In this document: positions 34,541-43,880 of the stretch, piece by piece | Layout of the letters: every line of letters starts with the position of its first letter | Position numbering within the stretch: the first letter of the stretch is position 1 | Source: Streptomyces violens | GTDB taxonomy: Bacteria > Actinomycetota > Actinomycetes > Streptomycetales > Streptomycetaceae | DNA length: 64,000 nt | Assembly: GCF_000717745.1 (NCBI RefSeq) | Contig: NZ_JOBH01000022.1 | Location: forward strand, 37,086 to 101,085 | Direction of reading: 5' to 3' | Program-made: the position numbers and the translations under genes | Notes under the pieces: generated by a model | What the model was told of the DNA's origin: nothing | The model's database searches: none | Seen by the model: only the letters and a program-made list of their open reading frames with translations

Positions 34541-36301
34541 CTACTTGGCGCAGACGTTCTTGTCGTCGGCGTTGACGTTCTGGACCCCGTCGGGCGCCTT
34601 GTCGGGCGCCGCTATCGGCTCCCCGGCGCCGGTGAAGTCCTTGCCGAGGATGAGCTTCATCGGCACCTGGGGCCCGGCGTCGCCGTTCGTCTGCTTCATC
34701 GCGGACTTGGGCAGGCCCATCCATTCGGCCAGGGTGGCGGCCTGGCCGGCCTGGTTGGGCGCGTACTCCAGGCGCGTCGTGTCCAGCGTCGTGCCGGCGT
34801 TGCCGGCGTTCGTGGTCAGCGGCGCACCCTTGTCGTTCTGCAGCCAGTCGACGGTCTCCTGGGCGGCGCCCAGCGGGCCGCCACCGTTGGAGATGTCGAC
34901 CCGGACCTCGGCGGCGGGCGCCTTGGTGACCGGCTTGGCCTTCTTCTTGCTCTTTTCCTTCTTCGTCTTGGTCAGAGAGTGATCGGCCTGGACCATCTTG
35001 AAGAGCGGAGCGGCCTTGGCCTTGTCCAATATGACGGTCGCGGGGTCGTCAGGGTTGTCCAGAACCGGCACGGTCGCGAAGGTGACGTTCTTGACGTCCA
35101 CCCGGCTGAGGTCCTTGGCCAGGTCCATCAGCTTGCTCGCGCTGCCGATGCCGGTGTCGACGGTGAGCGCCTTGGTCGCCGCGTTGCTCAGGCTCCACAG
35201 CTTGCTGGGGTTGGAGAGCGTGCCGCTGGACTTCATCTTGCGGATCATCGAGCTGAGGAACTGCTGCTGCAGCTCGATCCGGCTCAGGTCACTGCCGAAG
35301 CCGACGGTGTGCCGGGTCCGTACGAAGGCCAGCGCCTGCTCGCCCTGGACGACGTGCCGGCCGGCCTTGAGCTTCAGGTGCGACTTGGGGTCGTTGATGT
35401 CCTTGCCGGCGCACACCTCGACGCCGCCCACCGCGGTGGACAGCTCCTTGACGGCGTTGAAGTCCGCCATCATGAAGTGATTGATCTTCAGCCCGGTCAG
35501 CTTCTCCACGGTCCGCCAGGTGCAGCCCGGGTCCCGGTCCTCCTGGCCGAGGCTGGTGTTGAAGCGCACACCCGTCTCGCCCGGGATCGTCTTCTTGGTC
35601 CCGTCCTTCATCGTGGTCGGGCAGTCCGGGATGTCGGTGACCATGTCGCGCGGGATGCTGAGCGCGGTGGCGTTGGTGCGGTCCTCGGAGACGTGCATGA
35701 GGATCGTGGTGTCGGCGTGGCCGACGCTGCCCATGTCGCCGTAGCCCTCGTTGCCCTTCCCCTCACGGGCGTCCGTCCCGATGATCAGGATGTTGACCGG
35801 GCCGTCGGTGACCGCGTCGTTGTTGATGCCGACGTCGACCTTGGAGATGTTGCCGTCGAGGTGCTGGTAGACGAAGTACGCGCCGGTGCAGCCGGCGACC
35901 AGCACGAAGCCCATCACGCCCGCGCCCCAGTACAGCGCCTTCTTCTTTTTCGACGTCTTCGGCTTGGGCTTGCGCCGGCCGGTGCTCGCCGCGGGCGCCG
36001 CCGCCGCTGCCGAGCGGTGCCCCGCGCGGCCTCCGGCCCGGCGGTTGCGCTGGGCGGGCAGCTCGCGGGTCGGGGTGTCACGGTCGGAGCCGGCCGTCCG
36101 GCCCCGCTCCTGGAGTCGCCGCTCGCGCCGGCTGCTCCCGGCGGCGGTTGCCGAGGGGGCGGCGGCTCTCCGGCCTGCCTGCCTGGGGGCTGACTTTGAG
36201 CCAGCGTCCAGTCGCAGTTCGTAGTTGCCGGTGTTCGGGTCGAACACCCACTGATCGGCGGGATCCATGTCCCCCGCCTGCCCACGGCCTTGCGCGTCCA
36301 C
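34541..36301 (-). CDS. LCP family glycopolymer ligase with LytR_C domain, copy 4
   Basis: 586 residues, the longest of the five copies. A ~115-residue disordered head rich in Arg/Ala precedes KKKK and the transmembrane helix (GAGVMGFVLVAGCTGAYF). The LCP domain has NILIIGTDAREGKG, LSIPRDM, RFNTSLGQEDRDPGC and FVRTRHTVGFGSDLSR; the LytR_C domain starts at EVRVDISNGGG. GTG 36301 (reading MDAQGRGQ) fits the start I remember for Streptomyces relatives; ATG 36268 with GGGGGAC upstream is a real alternative. It lies 100 bp upstream of copy 3 on the same strand. Confidence 0.88.
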   Translation of the reverse strand: MDAQGRGQAGDMDPADQWVFDPNTGNYELRLDAGSKSAPRQAGRRAAAPSATAAGSSRRERRLQERGRTAGSDRDTPTRELPAQRNRRAGGRAGHRSAAAAAPAASTGRRKPKPKTSKKKKALYWGAGVMGFVLVAGCTGAYFVYQHLDGNISKVDVGINNDAVTDGPVNILIIGTDAREGKGNEGYGDMGSVGHADTTILMHVSEDRTNATALSIPRDMVTDIPDCPTTMKDGTKKTIPGETGVRFNTSLGQEDRDPGCTWRTVEKLTGLKINHFMMADFNAVKELSTAVGGVEVCAGKDINDPKSHLKLKAGRHVVQGEQALAFVRTRHTVGFGSDLSRIELQQQFLSSMIRKMKSSGTLSNPSKLWSLSNAATKALTVDTGIGSASKLMDLAKDLSRVDVKNVTFATVPVLDNPDDPATVILDKAKAAPLFKMVQADHSLTKTKKEKSKKKAKPVTKAPAAEVRVDISNGGGPLGAAQETVDWLQNDKGAPLTTNAGNAGTTLDTTRLEYAPNQAGQAATLAEWMGLPKSAMKQTNGDAGPQVPMKLILGKDFTGAGEPIAAPDKAPDGVQNVNADDKNVCAK

Positions 36302-36519
36302 GGTGCTGTGAGTCCTCCGTCGGTGCCACGCGGCGCCTGCCCCCTCAAGGCGCTCGGTCGGTCGGATTGCAGTGCGCGGTCAGCCAGTCGTGCGGACCGG
36401 ATCGCTCACACTATCCGCCCAGTTCAGCGTCAAGCGACGCCCGTGACAAATTCCACGTCCCTACAACTGGGCAATCCACCCGATACTTTCGTGTCCTTGA
36501 TCCACCCTTTGCGAGGGTT

Positions 36520-37791
36520 TTATTGGCAGATGCTCCGATCTGCTGTGGTTCCCCGGAAGGTGGTCGAGGGCCCCGGCGTGGCCGATTCATGATGGCCGGG
36601 CTTGTCAGCTTCGTCCCCGCTGTTCGAATGGCCCTTCCCGCGGGCGTCCGTCTGTCCGATGTGCGGGTCCTTGGCCGGGTCGTCGTATTCGGTGGTGTCC
36701 GTGTGTTCCGTCGGCGCCGGGCGGACCGCGACCGGCCGGTCGGCACGCAGCCGCGCGAAGAGCCGGCCGGCGTCCGGCTGCACCAGTTCGTCGCGGTTCA
36801 CGTTGTACGCGTACGCCTGCCGGGGAACGGTCAGGAAGTGGATCTTTTCGGTGGGGATGTCGCGGACGCTGCGCACAAGATTGAACAGGTCCTTCAGGGA
36901 CGCAAGCCCCTCGTCGGTGGTGAGGGAGCTCGTCGCGGCGTCCAGGAGCGGGTACAGGCGCGTGGGATTGAGCAGTACGCCGTTGCCCTGCACCTTCTTC
37001 ACCAGCGCCGCCAGGAACTGCTGCTGCCGCTCGATCCGCTGAGTGTCGCTGCCGTTGCCCAGCGACTTGCGGGTCCGCACGTACCCCAGCGCCTGCTCGC
37101 CGCGGAGCAGATGACGGCCCGCCGCGAGGTTCAGATGCGCGTCCTGGTCGGCGACGGCCTGCGGCAGACAGACCTCCACGCCGTCCACCGCGTCCACCAT
37201 CTTCTTGAAGCCGGTGAAGTCCAGGATCATGTGGTGATCGATGCGGATGTCGGTCATCCGCTCCACCGTGCGGATCGTGCAGGCCGGCCCCGCCGCCTCG
37301 AAGGCGTAGTTGAACTGGGTGAACAGCGGCTGCGTACGGCTGCCGTCCGGCTTCGTGCACTGCGGCACCTGCGCCATCAGGTCACGCGGAATGCTGACCG
37401 CCGTCGCGCTCTTCCGGTCCGCCGCCAGGTGCAGCAGGATCGTGGTGTCGGAGCGCTGGGTGCCGTCGTCGGCGCCGTACTTGCGGTTGCCGCCGCCGCG
37501 GTTGTCCGAGCCGATCAGCAGGATGTTCTGCACGTTCGTCGCCGAGGCGGGCGGCCGCTCCGCCTCGTACTCGCGCAGCTGGGCCGCGGTGTCGGAGTCG
37601 GCCGTGATGTTCCCGTTGAGCTTGTCGTACGCCAGCCAGCCGACGGCCGCCGTGCCCAGCACGGCGGCGCCGCCGCCCAGCGCGGTCCAGCGCAGCCACC
37701 GCCGCCGGGGCCGGTCGTGACCGTCCGCCGGTTCGTTGCAGCGCTGCAGTTCTTCGGGGATCTCCGGCCTGTCGTCCACGGCTGCGTCCAC
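36520..37791 (-). CDS. LCP family glycopolymer ligase, copy 5
   Basis: 423 residues. Short head, transmembrane helix (about 35-57), LCP domain with NILLIGSDNRGGG, VSIPRDL, QFNYAFEAAGPAC, IRIDHHMIL and YVRTRKSLGNGSDTQR, here with Lys instead of His after RTR. The C-terminal 70 residues are polar and His/Asp/Gly-rich, replacing LytR_C. GTG 37791 has GAGGG upstream. Copies 5, 4 and 3 run in the same direction with gaps of 218 and 100 bp and may be partly co-transcribed. Confidence 0.9.
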   Translation of the reverse strand: MDAAVDDRPEIPEELQRCNEPADGHDRPRRRWLRWTALGGGAAVLGTAAVGWLAYDKLNGNITADSDTAAQLREYEAERPPASATNVQNILLIGSDNRGGGNRKYGADDGTQRSDTTILLHLAADRKSATAVSIPRDLMAQVPQCTKPDGSRTQPLFTQFNYAFEAAGPACTIRTVERMTDIRIDHHMILDFTGFKKMVDAVDGVEVCLPQAVADQDAHLNLAAGRHLLRGEQALGYVRTRKSLGNGSDTQRIERQQQFLAALVKKVQGNGVLLNPTRLYPLLDAATSSLTTDEGLASLKDLFNLVRSVRDIPTEKIHFLTVPRQAYAYNVNRDELVQPDAGRLFARLRADRPVAVRPAPTEHTDTTEYDDPAKDPHIGQTDARGKGHSNSGDEADKPGHHESATPGPSTTFRGTTADRSICQ

Positions 37792-37802
37792 CCCTCGCGC
37801 GT

Positions 37803-37823
37803 CGGCCGCACGGGATGCGGCCG
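37803..37823 (-). terminator. short hairpin between the TIGR03089 gene and LCP copy 5
   Basis: CGGCCGCA (37803-37810) and TGCGGCCG (37816-37823) form a perfect 8-bp stem with a 5-base loop. It could end transcripts of the upstream minus-strand gene or act in the LCP copy 5 leader. No T-run. Confidence 0.35.
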
Positions 37824-38001
37824 TCTCACTCGGTGCCGCGGTCCGGGTGACGTGCCCGGGCCCCGGTACTCAGGCAGACGGCCGAGTCCCGCGCAGGGTT
37901 GTACCTCCCCACGATCATCGACCGCACGGCACGGATCGGCCCCTGCAGAGGGCGCCGGCTGGGCCGGTCGGGCGACGGACGCGAACTGCCTGGCAGCGGA
38001 C

Positions 38002-38754
38002 TCAGGCCGCGGCGGGCGCCAGGAGCGTGACCTGCTCGGCCTCCTTGCGCCTGGCCAGCCCGTCCTCGTCGAGCCGGTCGGCGTTGCGGCACAGGACGAC
38101 CGAGCCGCCGGTCGCCAGTGGTGCGTACAGCCCGTACGCCAGCCCGTCCCACGTCCCGTACGGCAGGGTGGAGAGCACGCGCTGCCGCTCGGGCAGCTGC
38201 GCCAGCTCCACGGCCGCCGCGCCGATCTCCGCGCCGGTGAACTCGCGGCCGTCCACGGCGAGCGCGGGCGCGTGCGGATCGACCGGCACGTACGGCGCGA
38301 AGCGGTCGCCCTGGCCCGGCACCTCCGCGGCGTAGTCGGCGAAGCCGGCCGGCGGCTCGGGGAAGCGGCCGCCCAGCGGGCGCAGCGCGAGCGCCACCCG
38401 CTCCCCGGAGCAGGCGCGCGCCGCCTCCAGGGTGTCCGGGCCGCTGACGGCGATGTCCGCCGCCGCCGGGTCGCCGCCGACGTCGGCGATCACTCCGACG
38501 GACGAGCAGGCCACCAGCCAGACGGCGGTCTGCCAGTGCGCCGGCAGCAGCAGCGCGAGCCGGTCGCCCGGCTCGGCGGACAGCTCGTCCTGGAGGTAGT
38601 TGGCGGTCTTGGCCACCCAATTGGCGAAGGTGGCGACGGACAGTTCGACGCGCTCGCCGGTGGCGTCGTCGTAGAAGGTCACGAGCGGCCGCGCGGGGTC
38701 CGAGGACAGCGCGGATCCCAGCAGGTCGGCGGGGGTTCGGTCGGTGGCGTTCAT
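38002..38754 (-). CDS. TIGR03089-family protein (partial adenylation-enzyme-like fold)
   Basis: 250 residues. It resembles the N-terminal part of acyl-CoA synthetases/adenylation enzymes (GDRLALLLPAHWQTAVWLVACSSVG at the start, quoted in part as LLLPAHWQTAVWL; LYAPLATGGSVVLCRN later) but stops before the AMP-binding core motifs and C-terminal domain, so it should not adenylate on its own. TIGR03089 is an actinobacterial family of unknown function. ATG 38754; from memory an equivalent (Rv3268) sits next to an LCP gene in M. tuberculosis, as here. Confidence 0.8.
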   Translation of the reverse strand: MNATDRTPADLLGSALSSDPARPLVTFYDDATGERVELSVATFANWVAKTANYLQDELSAEPGDRLALLLPAHWQTAVWLVACSSVGVIADVGGDPAAADIAVSGPDTLEAARACSGERVALALRPLGGRFPEPPAGFADYAAEVPGQGDRFAPYVPVDPHAPALAVDGREFTGAEIGAAAVELAQLPERQRVLSTLPYGTWDGLAYGLYAPLATGGSVVLCRNADRLDEDGLARRKEAEQVTLLAPAAA

Positions 38755-38872
38755 CCCCGGAAGCCTACGCGGGCCGCCTGCCGCCGTACGGCCTGCCCGG
38801 AGCTCCCGCCGCGCCGATGAGGCGTCAGATGCCAAATGGCGGATTTGCCCTACTACGTACAGCATCGCAGTC

Positions 38873-40231
38873 ATGCGTGCCTTTGTTGCCACTTCGCTCG
38901 GCGCCGCGACCTTCGCGGCCCTCGTCGTACCGCTCGCGCTGCCGGCCGGAGCGAACCCCGCCCCGGCCCCCGCAGCCGCCGCTCCCGGGGCCGCCGCGGC
39001 GGACGTTCCCGGCAGCACCCAGTCCCTGCCGCTCGTCCGGCTCGGCGACCGCGACCGGGTACTGCCCGGCGGGCACTCGGGCCGGGCCGGCAAGGCCGCG
39101 CCCCTGGGGATGCCCGTCAAGGTCGTACGGCCCTTCTCGCTCGTCGGCGTCGTCTGGAGCGACGCCGAGGCCGAGCTGCACGGCCAGCCGCAGGTCCGCA
39201 CCCGCGCCACCGGCAGCCACCGGTGGGGTGCCTGGCAGGACGTGCAGACCCACTACGACGACGCACCCGACCTGGACGCCCCCGAACGCCGCGGCGACAA
39301 GCCGCGCGGCGGCACGGCCCCGCTGTGGGTGGGCGACTCCGACGCCGTACAGATGCGGATCGCCCCGGAGCAGGGCCGGCAGGCCGTGACCGAACTGCCC
39401 GACGGGATGCGCCTGGAGCTGGTCGACCCCGGCCGCCCCGCCAAGCCGCGCGATCCCGCGCCGAACGCCGCCGAGGGACAGGAGGCGGCGGACAGCGCGG
39501 AGGCCAACGCCGGACTCGCGCAGCCGGGTGCCGCCGCCATCCCGGCGGCGCCCGCGAACGCCCTGCAGGCCGACCTGGCGGCGGCCGGCGAGGAGCAGCG
39601 CGGCCAGGCTCCCCTGGCGCAACCGCAGATCGGGCCGCGGCCACAGATCATCACCCGGATCGGCTGGGGCGCCAACGAGCAGCTCCGGGAGCCGAAGTTC
39701 GGGTACACCAAGACCGTCAAGGCGGCCTTCGTGCACCACAGCGCCACCGGCAACGGCTACAGCTGCAACCAGTCCGGGGCCATCGTCCGCGGCATCTACC
39801 GGTACCACGTCAAGAGCAACCACTGGCGGGACCTCGGGTACAACTTCCTGATCGACAAGTGCGGCGCGATCTTCGAGGGGCGGGCCGGCGGCGTCGCCAG
39901 ACCCGTCATCGGCGCCCACACCCTCGGCTTCAACAACGACACCACCGGCATCGCCGTCATCGGCACCTTCGACAAGGCCAAGCCACCGGCCCCCGCGCTC
40001 GACGCGCTCGGCAAGCTCACCGCCTGGAAGCTGGGGCTGCACGGCCGCGACCCGAACGGCAAAGCCACCCTGACCTCGGCAGGCAACAACCGTTACAAGA
40101 AGGGAACCAAAGTCCGGCTGAATGTCATCTCCGGACACAGGGACGGATATGTGACGAGCTGCCCAGGGGCCGCGCTGTACGGCACACTCGGCTCGGCGCG
40201 CACCGCCTCCGCCCGCTTCCAGGGACGCTGA
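38873..40231 (+). CDS. secreted N-acetylmuramoyl-L-alanine amidase/PGRP-type protein
   Basis: 452 residues. A Sec signal (1-27, ending AGA) is followed by an Ala/Pro linker, a ~150-residue N-terminal domain (VGVVWSDAEAELHGQPQVR in part) and a C-terminal amidase_2/PGRP domain from about 265. The zinc residues appear in FVHHSATG (first His), and in SGHRDGYVTSCPG (second His and Cys), with the catalytic Tyr-type helix GYNFLIDKCG. It should cleave the muramyl-alanine bond of peptidoglycan outside the cell. ATG 38873 lacks a ribosome site; TACTAC about 20 bp upstream could be a -10 box. Confidence 0.9.
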   Translation: MRAFVATSLGAATFAALVVPLALPAGANPAPAPAAAAPGAAAADVPGSTQSLPLVRLGDRDRVLPGGHSGRAGKAAPLGMPVKVVRPFSLVGVVWSDAEAELHGQPQVRTRATGSHRWGAWQDVQTHYDDAPDLDAPERRGDKPRGGTAPLWVGDSDAVQMRIAPEQGRQAVTELPDGMRLELVDPGRPAKPRDPAPNAAEGQEAADSAEANAGLAQPGAAAIPAAPANALQADLAAAGEEQRGQAPLAQPQIGPRPQIITRIGWGANEQLREPKFGYTKTVKAAFVHHSATGNGYSCNQSGAIVRGIYRYHVKSNHWRDLGYNFLIDKCGAIFEGRAGGVARPVIGAHTLGFNNDTTGIAVIGTFDKAKPPAPALDALGKLTAWKLGLHGRDPNGKATLTSAGNNRYKKGTKVRLNVISGHRDGYVTSCPGAALYGTLGSARTASARFQGR

Positions 40232-40291
40232 GGGCCCGGGGTCAGCGCCCGTGACCTGCACGGGCGCCCAGGCCGGGCGGCGCCGGAACAT

Positions 40292-40329
40292 CCCGCCTAC
40301 TGGCGGGTAAGCCCGCTGGCAAAGCGGGC
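40292..40329 (+). terminator. two tandem short hairpins after the amidase gene
   Basis: CCCGCC-TACT-GGCGGG (40292-40307) is followed 3 bp later by GCCCGC-TGGCAAA-GCGGGC (40311-40329). Together they lie 60 bp after the amidase stop and 62 bp before the guanylyltransferase start. They may be a weak terminator or part of the leader of the next gene. Confidence 0.4.
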
Positions 40330-40391
40330 AAACCGTCTGCCTACACTGGTCCGCCGTCCGGCCGACCCCACCAGGAAGCAGAGAACAAAAG

Positions 40392-41474
40392 GTGACTGAA
40401 GCGATCCTTCTGGTCGGCGGCAAGGGCACCCGGCTGCGTCCGCTGACGGTGCACACGCCCAAGCCCATGGTCCCGGCCGCGGGCGTGCCGTTCCTGACAC
40501 ACCAGCTCGCCAGGGCCCGCGCGGCGGGCGTGGAGCACATCGTGCTCGCCACTTCCTACCTCGCCGAGGTTTTCGAGCCGTATTTCGGTGATGGGGCGGA
40601 ATGGGGGCTTCATCTCGAATACGTCACCGAGGAGGAGCCGCTCGGCACCGGCGGCGCCATCCGCAACGTCGCCCACCGGCTGCACTCGGGCCCCGACGAC
40701 CCGGTACTGATCTTCAACGGCGACATCCTCACCGGGCTGGACATCGCGGCCCTGGTGCGCACCCACCGCGAGACCTCCGCCGATGTCTCGCTGCACCTCA
40801 CCCGGGTCGAGGACCCACGCGCGTACGGCCTCGTCCCCACCGACGGCACCGGCCGGGTCACCGCCTTCCTGGAGAAGCCGCAGACCCCCGAGGAGATCGT
40901 CACCGACCAGATCAACGCGGGCGCCTACGTCTTCAACCGCTCCGTGATCGACGCCATCCCGCAGGGCCGCCCGGTCTCCGTCGAGCGCGAGACCTTCCCG
41001 GGCCTGCTCGAGTCCGGCGCCCACCTCCAGGGCATGGTCGACTCCACGTACTGGCTCGACCTGGGCACCCCGCAGGCGTTCGTCCGCGGCTCCGCCGACC
41101 TGGTACTCGGCCACGCGCCCTCCCCGGCCGTCCCCGGCCGGCGCGGCGAACACCTCGTACTGGACGGCGCCGACGTCGCCGCGGACGCCAAGCTCAGCGG
41201 CGGCACGGTCGTCGGCGCCGGTGCCCGGGTCGGCGCGGGCGCGCGCATCGCGGGCAGCACCGTCCTGGCGGACGCGGTCGTCGAGCCCGGCGCCCAGATC
41301 CACGACTCGCTCATCGGGGCCGGGGCCCGCATCGGCGCCCGTACGGTCCTGCACGGCGCGGTCATCGGCGACGGGGCCACCGTCGGCGCGGACAACGAGC
41401 TGCGCGACGGCATCCGCGTGTGGTGCGGCGCGGACCTGCCGGCCGCGGCGGTGCGGTTCTCGTCGGACCAGTGA
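40392..41474 (+). CDS. manC: mannose-1-phosphate guanylyltransferase (GDP-mannose pyrophosphorylase)
   Basis: 360 residues. The nucleotidyltransferase domain begins LLVGGKGTRLRPLT and includes LGTGGAIRN, FNGDIL (metal Asp) and FLEKPQTP. From about 245 a left-handed beta-helix of hexapeptide repeats follows (VGAGARVGAGARIAGS, quoted in part). This is the GMPP architecture that makes GDP-mannose from Man-1-P and GTP. A glucose-1-P enzyme cannot be ruled out by sequence alone, but manB and manA lie 14-18 kb downstream. GTG 40392; symbol given by context. Confidence 0.82.
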   Translation: MTEAILLVGGKGTRLRPLTVHTPKPMVPAAGVPFLTHQLARARAAGVEHIVLATSYLAEVFEPYFGDGAEWGLHLEYVTEEEPLGTGGAIRNVAHRLHSGPDDPVLIFNGDILTGLDIAALVRTHRETSADVSLHLTRVEDPRAYGLVPTDGTGRVTAFLEKPQTPEEIVTDQINAGAYVFNRSVIDAIPQGRPVSVERETFPGLLESGAHLQGMVDSTYWLDLGTPQAFVRGSADLVLGHAPSPAVPGRRGEHLVLDGADVAADAKLSGGTVVGAGARVGAGARIAGSTVLADAVVEPGAQIHDSLIGAGARIGARTVLHGAVIGDGATVGADNELRDGIRVWCGADLPAAAVRFSSDQ

Positions 41475-41499
41475 CGACTGCCACCCGGTGACGGTCGCG

Positions 41500-41525
41500 G
41501 CCGGGCGGCCGACGTGCCGCCCGGC
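41500..41525 (+). terminator. hairpin after manC
   Basis: GCCGGGCGG (41500-41508) pairs perfectly with CCGCCCGGC (41517-41525) over an 8-base loop. It ends 17 bp before the glycosylase ATG. No T-run, so efficiency is uncertain. Confidence 0.5.
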
Positions 41526-41542
41526 TCCCGTACGCTGAACGG

Positions 41543-42451
41543 ATGCCCCGCACCCGCACCTGGGCCCCGCCCGGCCCGTACGACCTCCTGCGCACCCTCG
41601 GTGTGCTGGGCCGCGGACCGGGCGATCCCGCGTACCGGGTGGAGGCCGGCACCGTCTGGCGGGCCACCCGCACGCCCGACGGGCCGGTGACGCTCCGGAT
41701 CGCGGCACGCGCCGCCGAAGCGTGCGTCGAGGCCGCGGCGTGGGGTCCGGGCGCGGACTGGATGCTGGACCAACTCCCGTCTCTCCTCGGGGAGTTGGAC
41801 GACCCGTCGGCCTTCACGGCCCGGCACCGCATCGTCCACGAAGCACACCGCCGCAACCCGGGTCTGCGGCTCGCCCGCACCGGCCTCGTCCTCGAGTCGC
41901 TCATCCCCTCGATCCTGGAGCAGAAGGTCACCAGCGACGAGGCGTACCGCGCCTGGCGGCTGCTCCTGCAGCGGTTCGGCGAGCCCGCGCCCGGCCCGCA
42001 CGAGCGGCTGCGCGTTCTGCCGGACGCGCGCGGCTGGGCCATGATCCCGTCCTGGGAGTGGCACCGCGCGGGCGTCGATTCCAAGCGCTCCGACACGATC
42101 GTGCGCGCCGCCCGGGTCGCCCGCCGCCTGGAGGAGGCGGCGGCCATGGACCTCCCGGACGCGCTGCACCGCCTCCAGCTCGTCCAGGGCATCGGCCCGT
42201 GGACCGCGGCGGAGGTCCTGCAGCGCTCCAACGGCGCGCCGGACGCCGTCACCCTCGGCGACCTGCACCTGCCACGCATCGCCGTCTACGCGCTGACGGG
42301 GCGCCGCGGCGGCACGGACGAAGAGATGCTGGAGCTACTGGCCCCCTACGAGGGCCAACGCCACCGCGCAACCCGCTACCTCCTCCTCGCGGGCCGAGTC
42401 CCACCCCGCCGAGCCCCCCGCTACTCGGTCCGAGACATCGCCCGCCTGTAG
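41543..42451 (+). CDS. DNA-3-methyladenine glycosylase-like (HhH-GPD, AlkA type)
   Basis: 302 residues. An N-terminal AlkA-like beta domain (about 1-90) precedes the HhH-GPD domain. The hairpin-helix-hairpin LQLVQGIGPWTAAEVLQR and the catalytic Asp in VTLGDLHLP, the AlkA-type position, are both present. SILEQKVTSDEAYRAW is the substrate helix. It should remove alkylated purines from DNA. ATG 41543; convergent with fbiB with only 13 bp between the stop codons and no recognisable terminator there. Confidence 0.88.
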   Translation: MPRTRTWAPPGPYDLLRTLGVLGRGPGDPAYRVEAGTVWRATRTPDGPVTLRIAARAAEACVEAAAWGPGADWMLDQLPSLLGELDDPSAFTARHRIVHEAHRRNPGLRLARTGLVLESLIPSILEQKVTSDEAYRAWRLLLQRFGEPAPGPHERLRVLPDARGWAMIPSWEWHRAGVDSKRSDTIVRAARVARRLEEAAAMDLPDALHRLQLVQGIGPWTAAEVLQRSNGAPDAVTLGDLHLPRIAVYALTGRRGGTDEEMLELLAPYEGQRHRATRYLLLAGRVPPRRAPRYSVRDIARL

Positions 42452-42464
42452 CCCCCGCCCGCGC

Positions 42465-43880
42465 CTACCGCACCACGACGAACCCTTCCGGCTCCCGCGG
42501 AGCCCGCGGCTTGGGCACACCCGCCGGCCGCCCGATGGCCACAGCCCCCATCGGATCCCAGTCACCCGGCAGGCCAAGCGCCTCGCGCACCACATCCCGA
42601 CAGAACATCGTCGAGGACACCCAGGCCGACCCCAGCCGCTCCCCGGCCAGCGCCACGAGAAAGTTCTGCACCCCGGCCCCCGCCGCGACCACGAACATCT
42701 CCCGCTCGGCGGCGTTCCGCCGCGCGTCCGCCGCCGCGTCCGGCCCGTCGTACGTGTGCGCGCCCTCCATGACCAGACACGGCACCGCCAGATACGGCGC
42801 CTTCCGCAGCACGTCCCCGCGCCGCACCCGCTTCGCGACCGACTCCTCGGACTTCCCGTCACCGCGCAGGTCCGCGAGCCACGCGTCCCGCATCGCGTCC
42901 AGCAGCCGGGTCCGGGACTCCTCGGACTCCAGCAGGACGAACCGCCACGGAGTGGTGTGGTGCGGCGCGGGCGCGGTCACGGCCGCCGCGACCGCGCGCC
43001 GTACGGCGCCCCCGTCCACCGGGTCGTCCGTGAACTCCCGGACCGTCCGCCGCAGCGTCACCGCTTCCCGTACGGCCTCGGAGGTGCCGAGCCGGAACAT
43101 GTCATCGGCGGGGGAGCGCACGAGCGCCCGCGCGCCGATGTCGTCCGCGCCCTCCGTACCTTCCTGAGGGCCCGTCAGGGCATGCGGCAGCCCGCGGACC
43201 ACCGCGACCGGCAGCCCGCCCGCCTTGCCCTTGACCAGGTCGCCCGCGCTGGCCAGCTCATCGGCCGTGGCGACGACCGTGACGCCGAGCGGATTGCCGT
43301 GGCTGTCGGTGCTGCCGCGCAGGTCCTCCAGGACCCGCACGCCGGCCGCGCCGATGGCGACATCGGTCAGGCCGCTGCGCCAGGGCCGCCCGAAGGTGTC
43401 CGTGACGATCACGCCGACGTCCACGCCGAGCGTCTCGCGCAGCCCGGCCCGGATGGCCCGGGCCGAGGCGTCGGGGTCCTCGGGCAGCAGGAGCACCGTG
43501 CCCTGCGGCGTGTTCGAGGCGTCGACCCCGGCGGCGGCCATGACCAGGCCGTTGCGGTTCTCGACGATGCGCAGCGCGCCGCGCCGCGCCACGACCCGTA
43601 CGGCCTCCCGGTCGATGGCGGCCTCGCGGCCCGCCGCCTCCACGATGCGGTCCTCGGCCTTGCTGACGATCTTCGAGGTGACCAGCAGCACGTCGCCGTC
43701 GGCCAGGCCCGGCATCCCGGACCCGGTGGCCGCGGCGGCGATCAGCTTGGCGAGGTCGTCGCCCGGGCGCACCTCGGGGATGCCGGGCAGTGCCCAGACG
43801 CGGTACGAGGGTGCCTCCTCGGCGGGTGCGTCGTACGGGGCGCGCGAGGTCGCGGACGCGTCCTGCGGTCCGGCGGTCAC
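42465..43880 (-). CDS. fbiB: coenzyme F420 gamma-glutamyl ligase fused to a nitroreductase-type domain
   Basis: 471 residues, full two-domain FbiB. Residues ~25-255 are the CofE ligase ([36 protein letters not shown] in part) that adds glutamates to F420-0. Residues ~275-471 are a nitroreductase-like flavin domain ([31 protein letters not shown]) that in mycobacteria reduces dehydro-F420-0 and extends the tail. GTG 43880 overlaps the fbiA stop (GTGA), giving coupled expression. fbiC and fbiD are not in the window. Confidence 0.95.
   Translation of the reverse strand: MTAGPQDASATSRAPYDAPAEEAPSYRVWALPGIPEVRPGDDLAKLIAAAATGSGMPGLADGDVLLVTSKIVSKAEDRIVEAAGREAAIDREAVRVVARRGALRIVENRNGLVMAAAGVDASNTPQGTVLLLPEDPDASARAIRAGLRETLGVDVGVIVTDTFGRPWRSGLTDVAIGAAGVRVLEDLRGSTDSHGNPLGVTVVATADELASAGDLVKGKAGGLPVAVVRGLPHALTGPQEGTEGADDIGARALVRSPADDMFRLGTSEAVREAVTLRRTVREFTDDPVDGGAVRRAVAAAVTAPAPHHTTPWRFVLLESEESRTRLLDAMRDAWLADLRGDGKSEESVAKRVRRGDVLRKAPYLAVPCLVMEGAHTYDGPDAAADARRNAAEREMFVVAAGAGVQNFLVALAGERLGSAWVSSTMFCRDVVREALGLPGDWDPMGAVAIGRPAGVPKPRAPREPEGFVVVR

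Noticed and set aside
38831..38849. GCCAAAT-N5-ATTTGCC inverted repeat before the amidase gene as an operator
   Set aside because: The arms have a mismatch and only five certain pairs, too weak to support a site without comparison.
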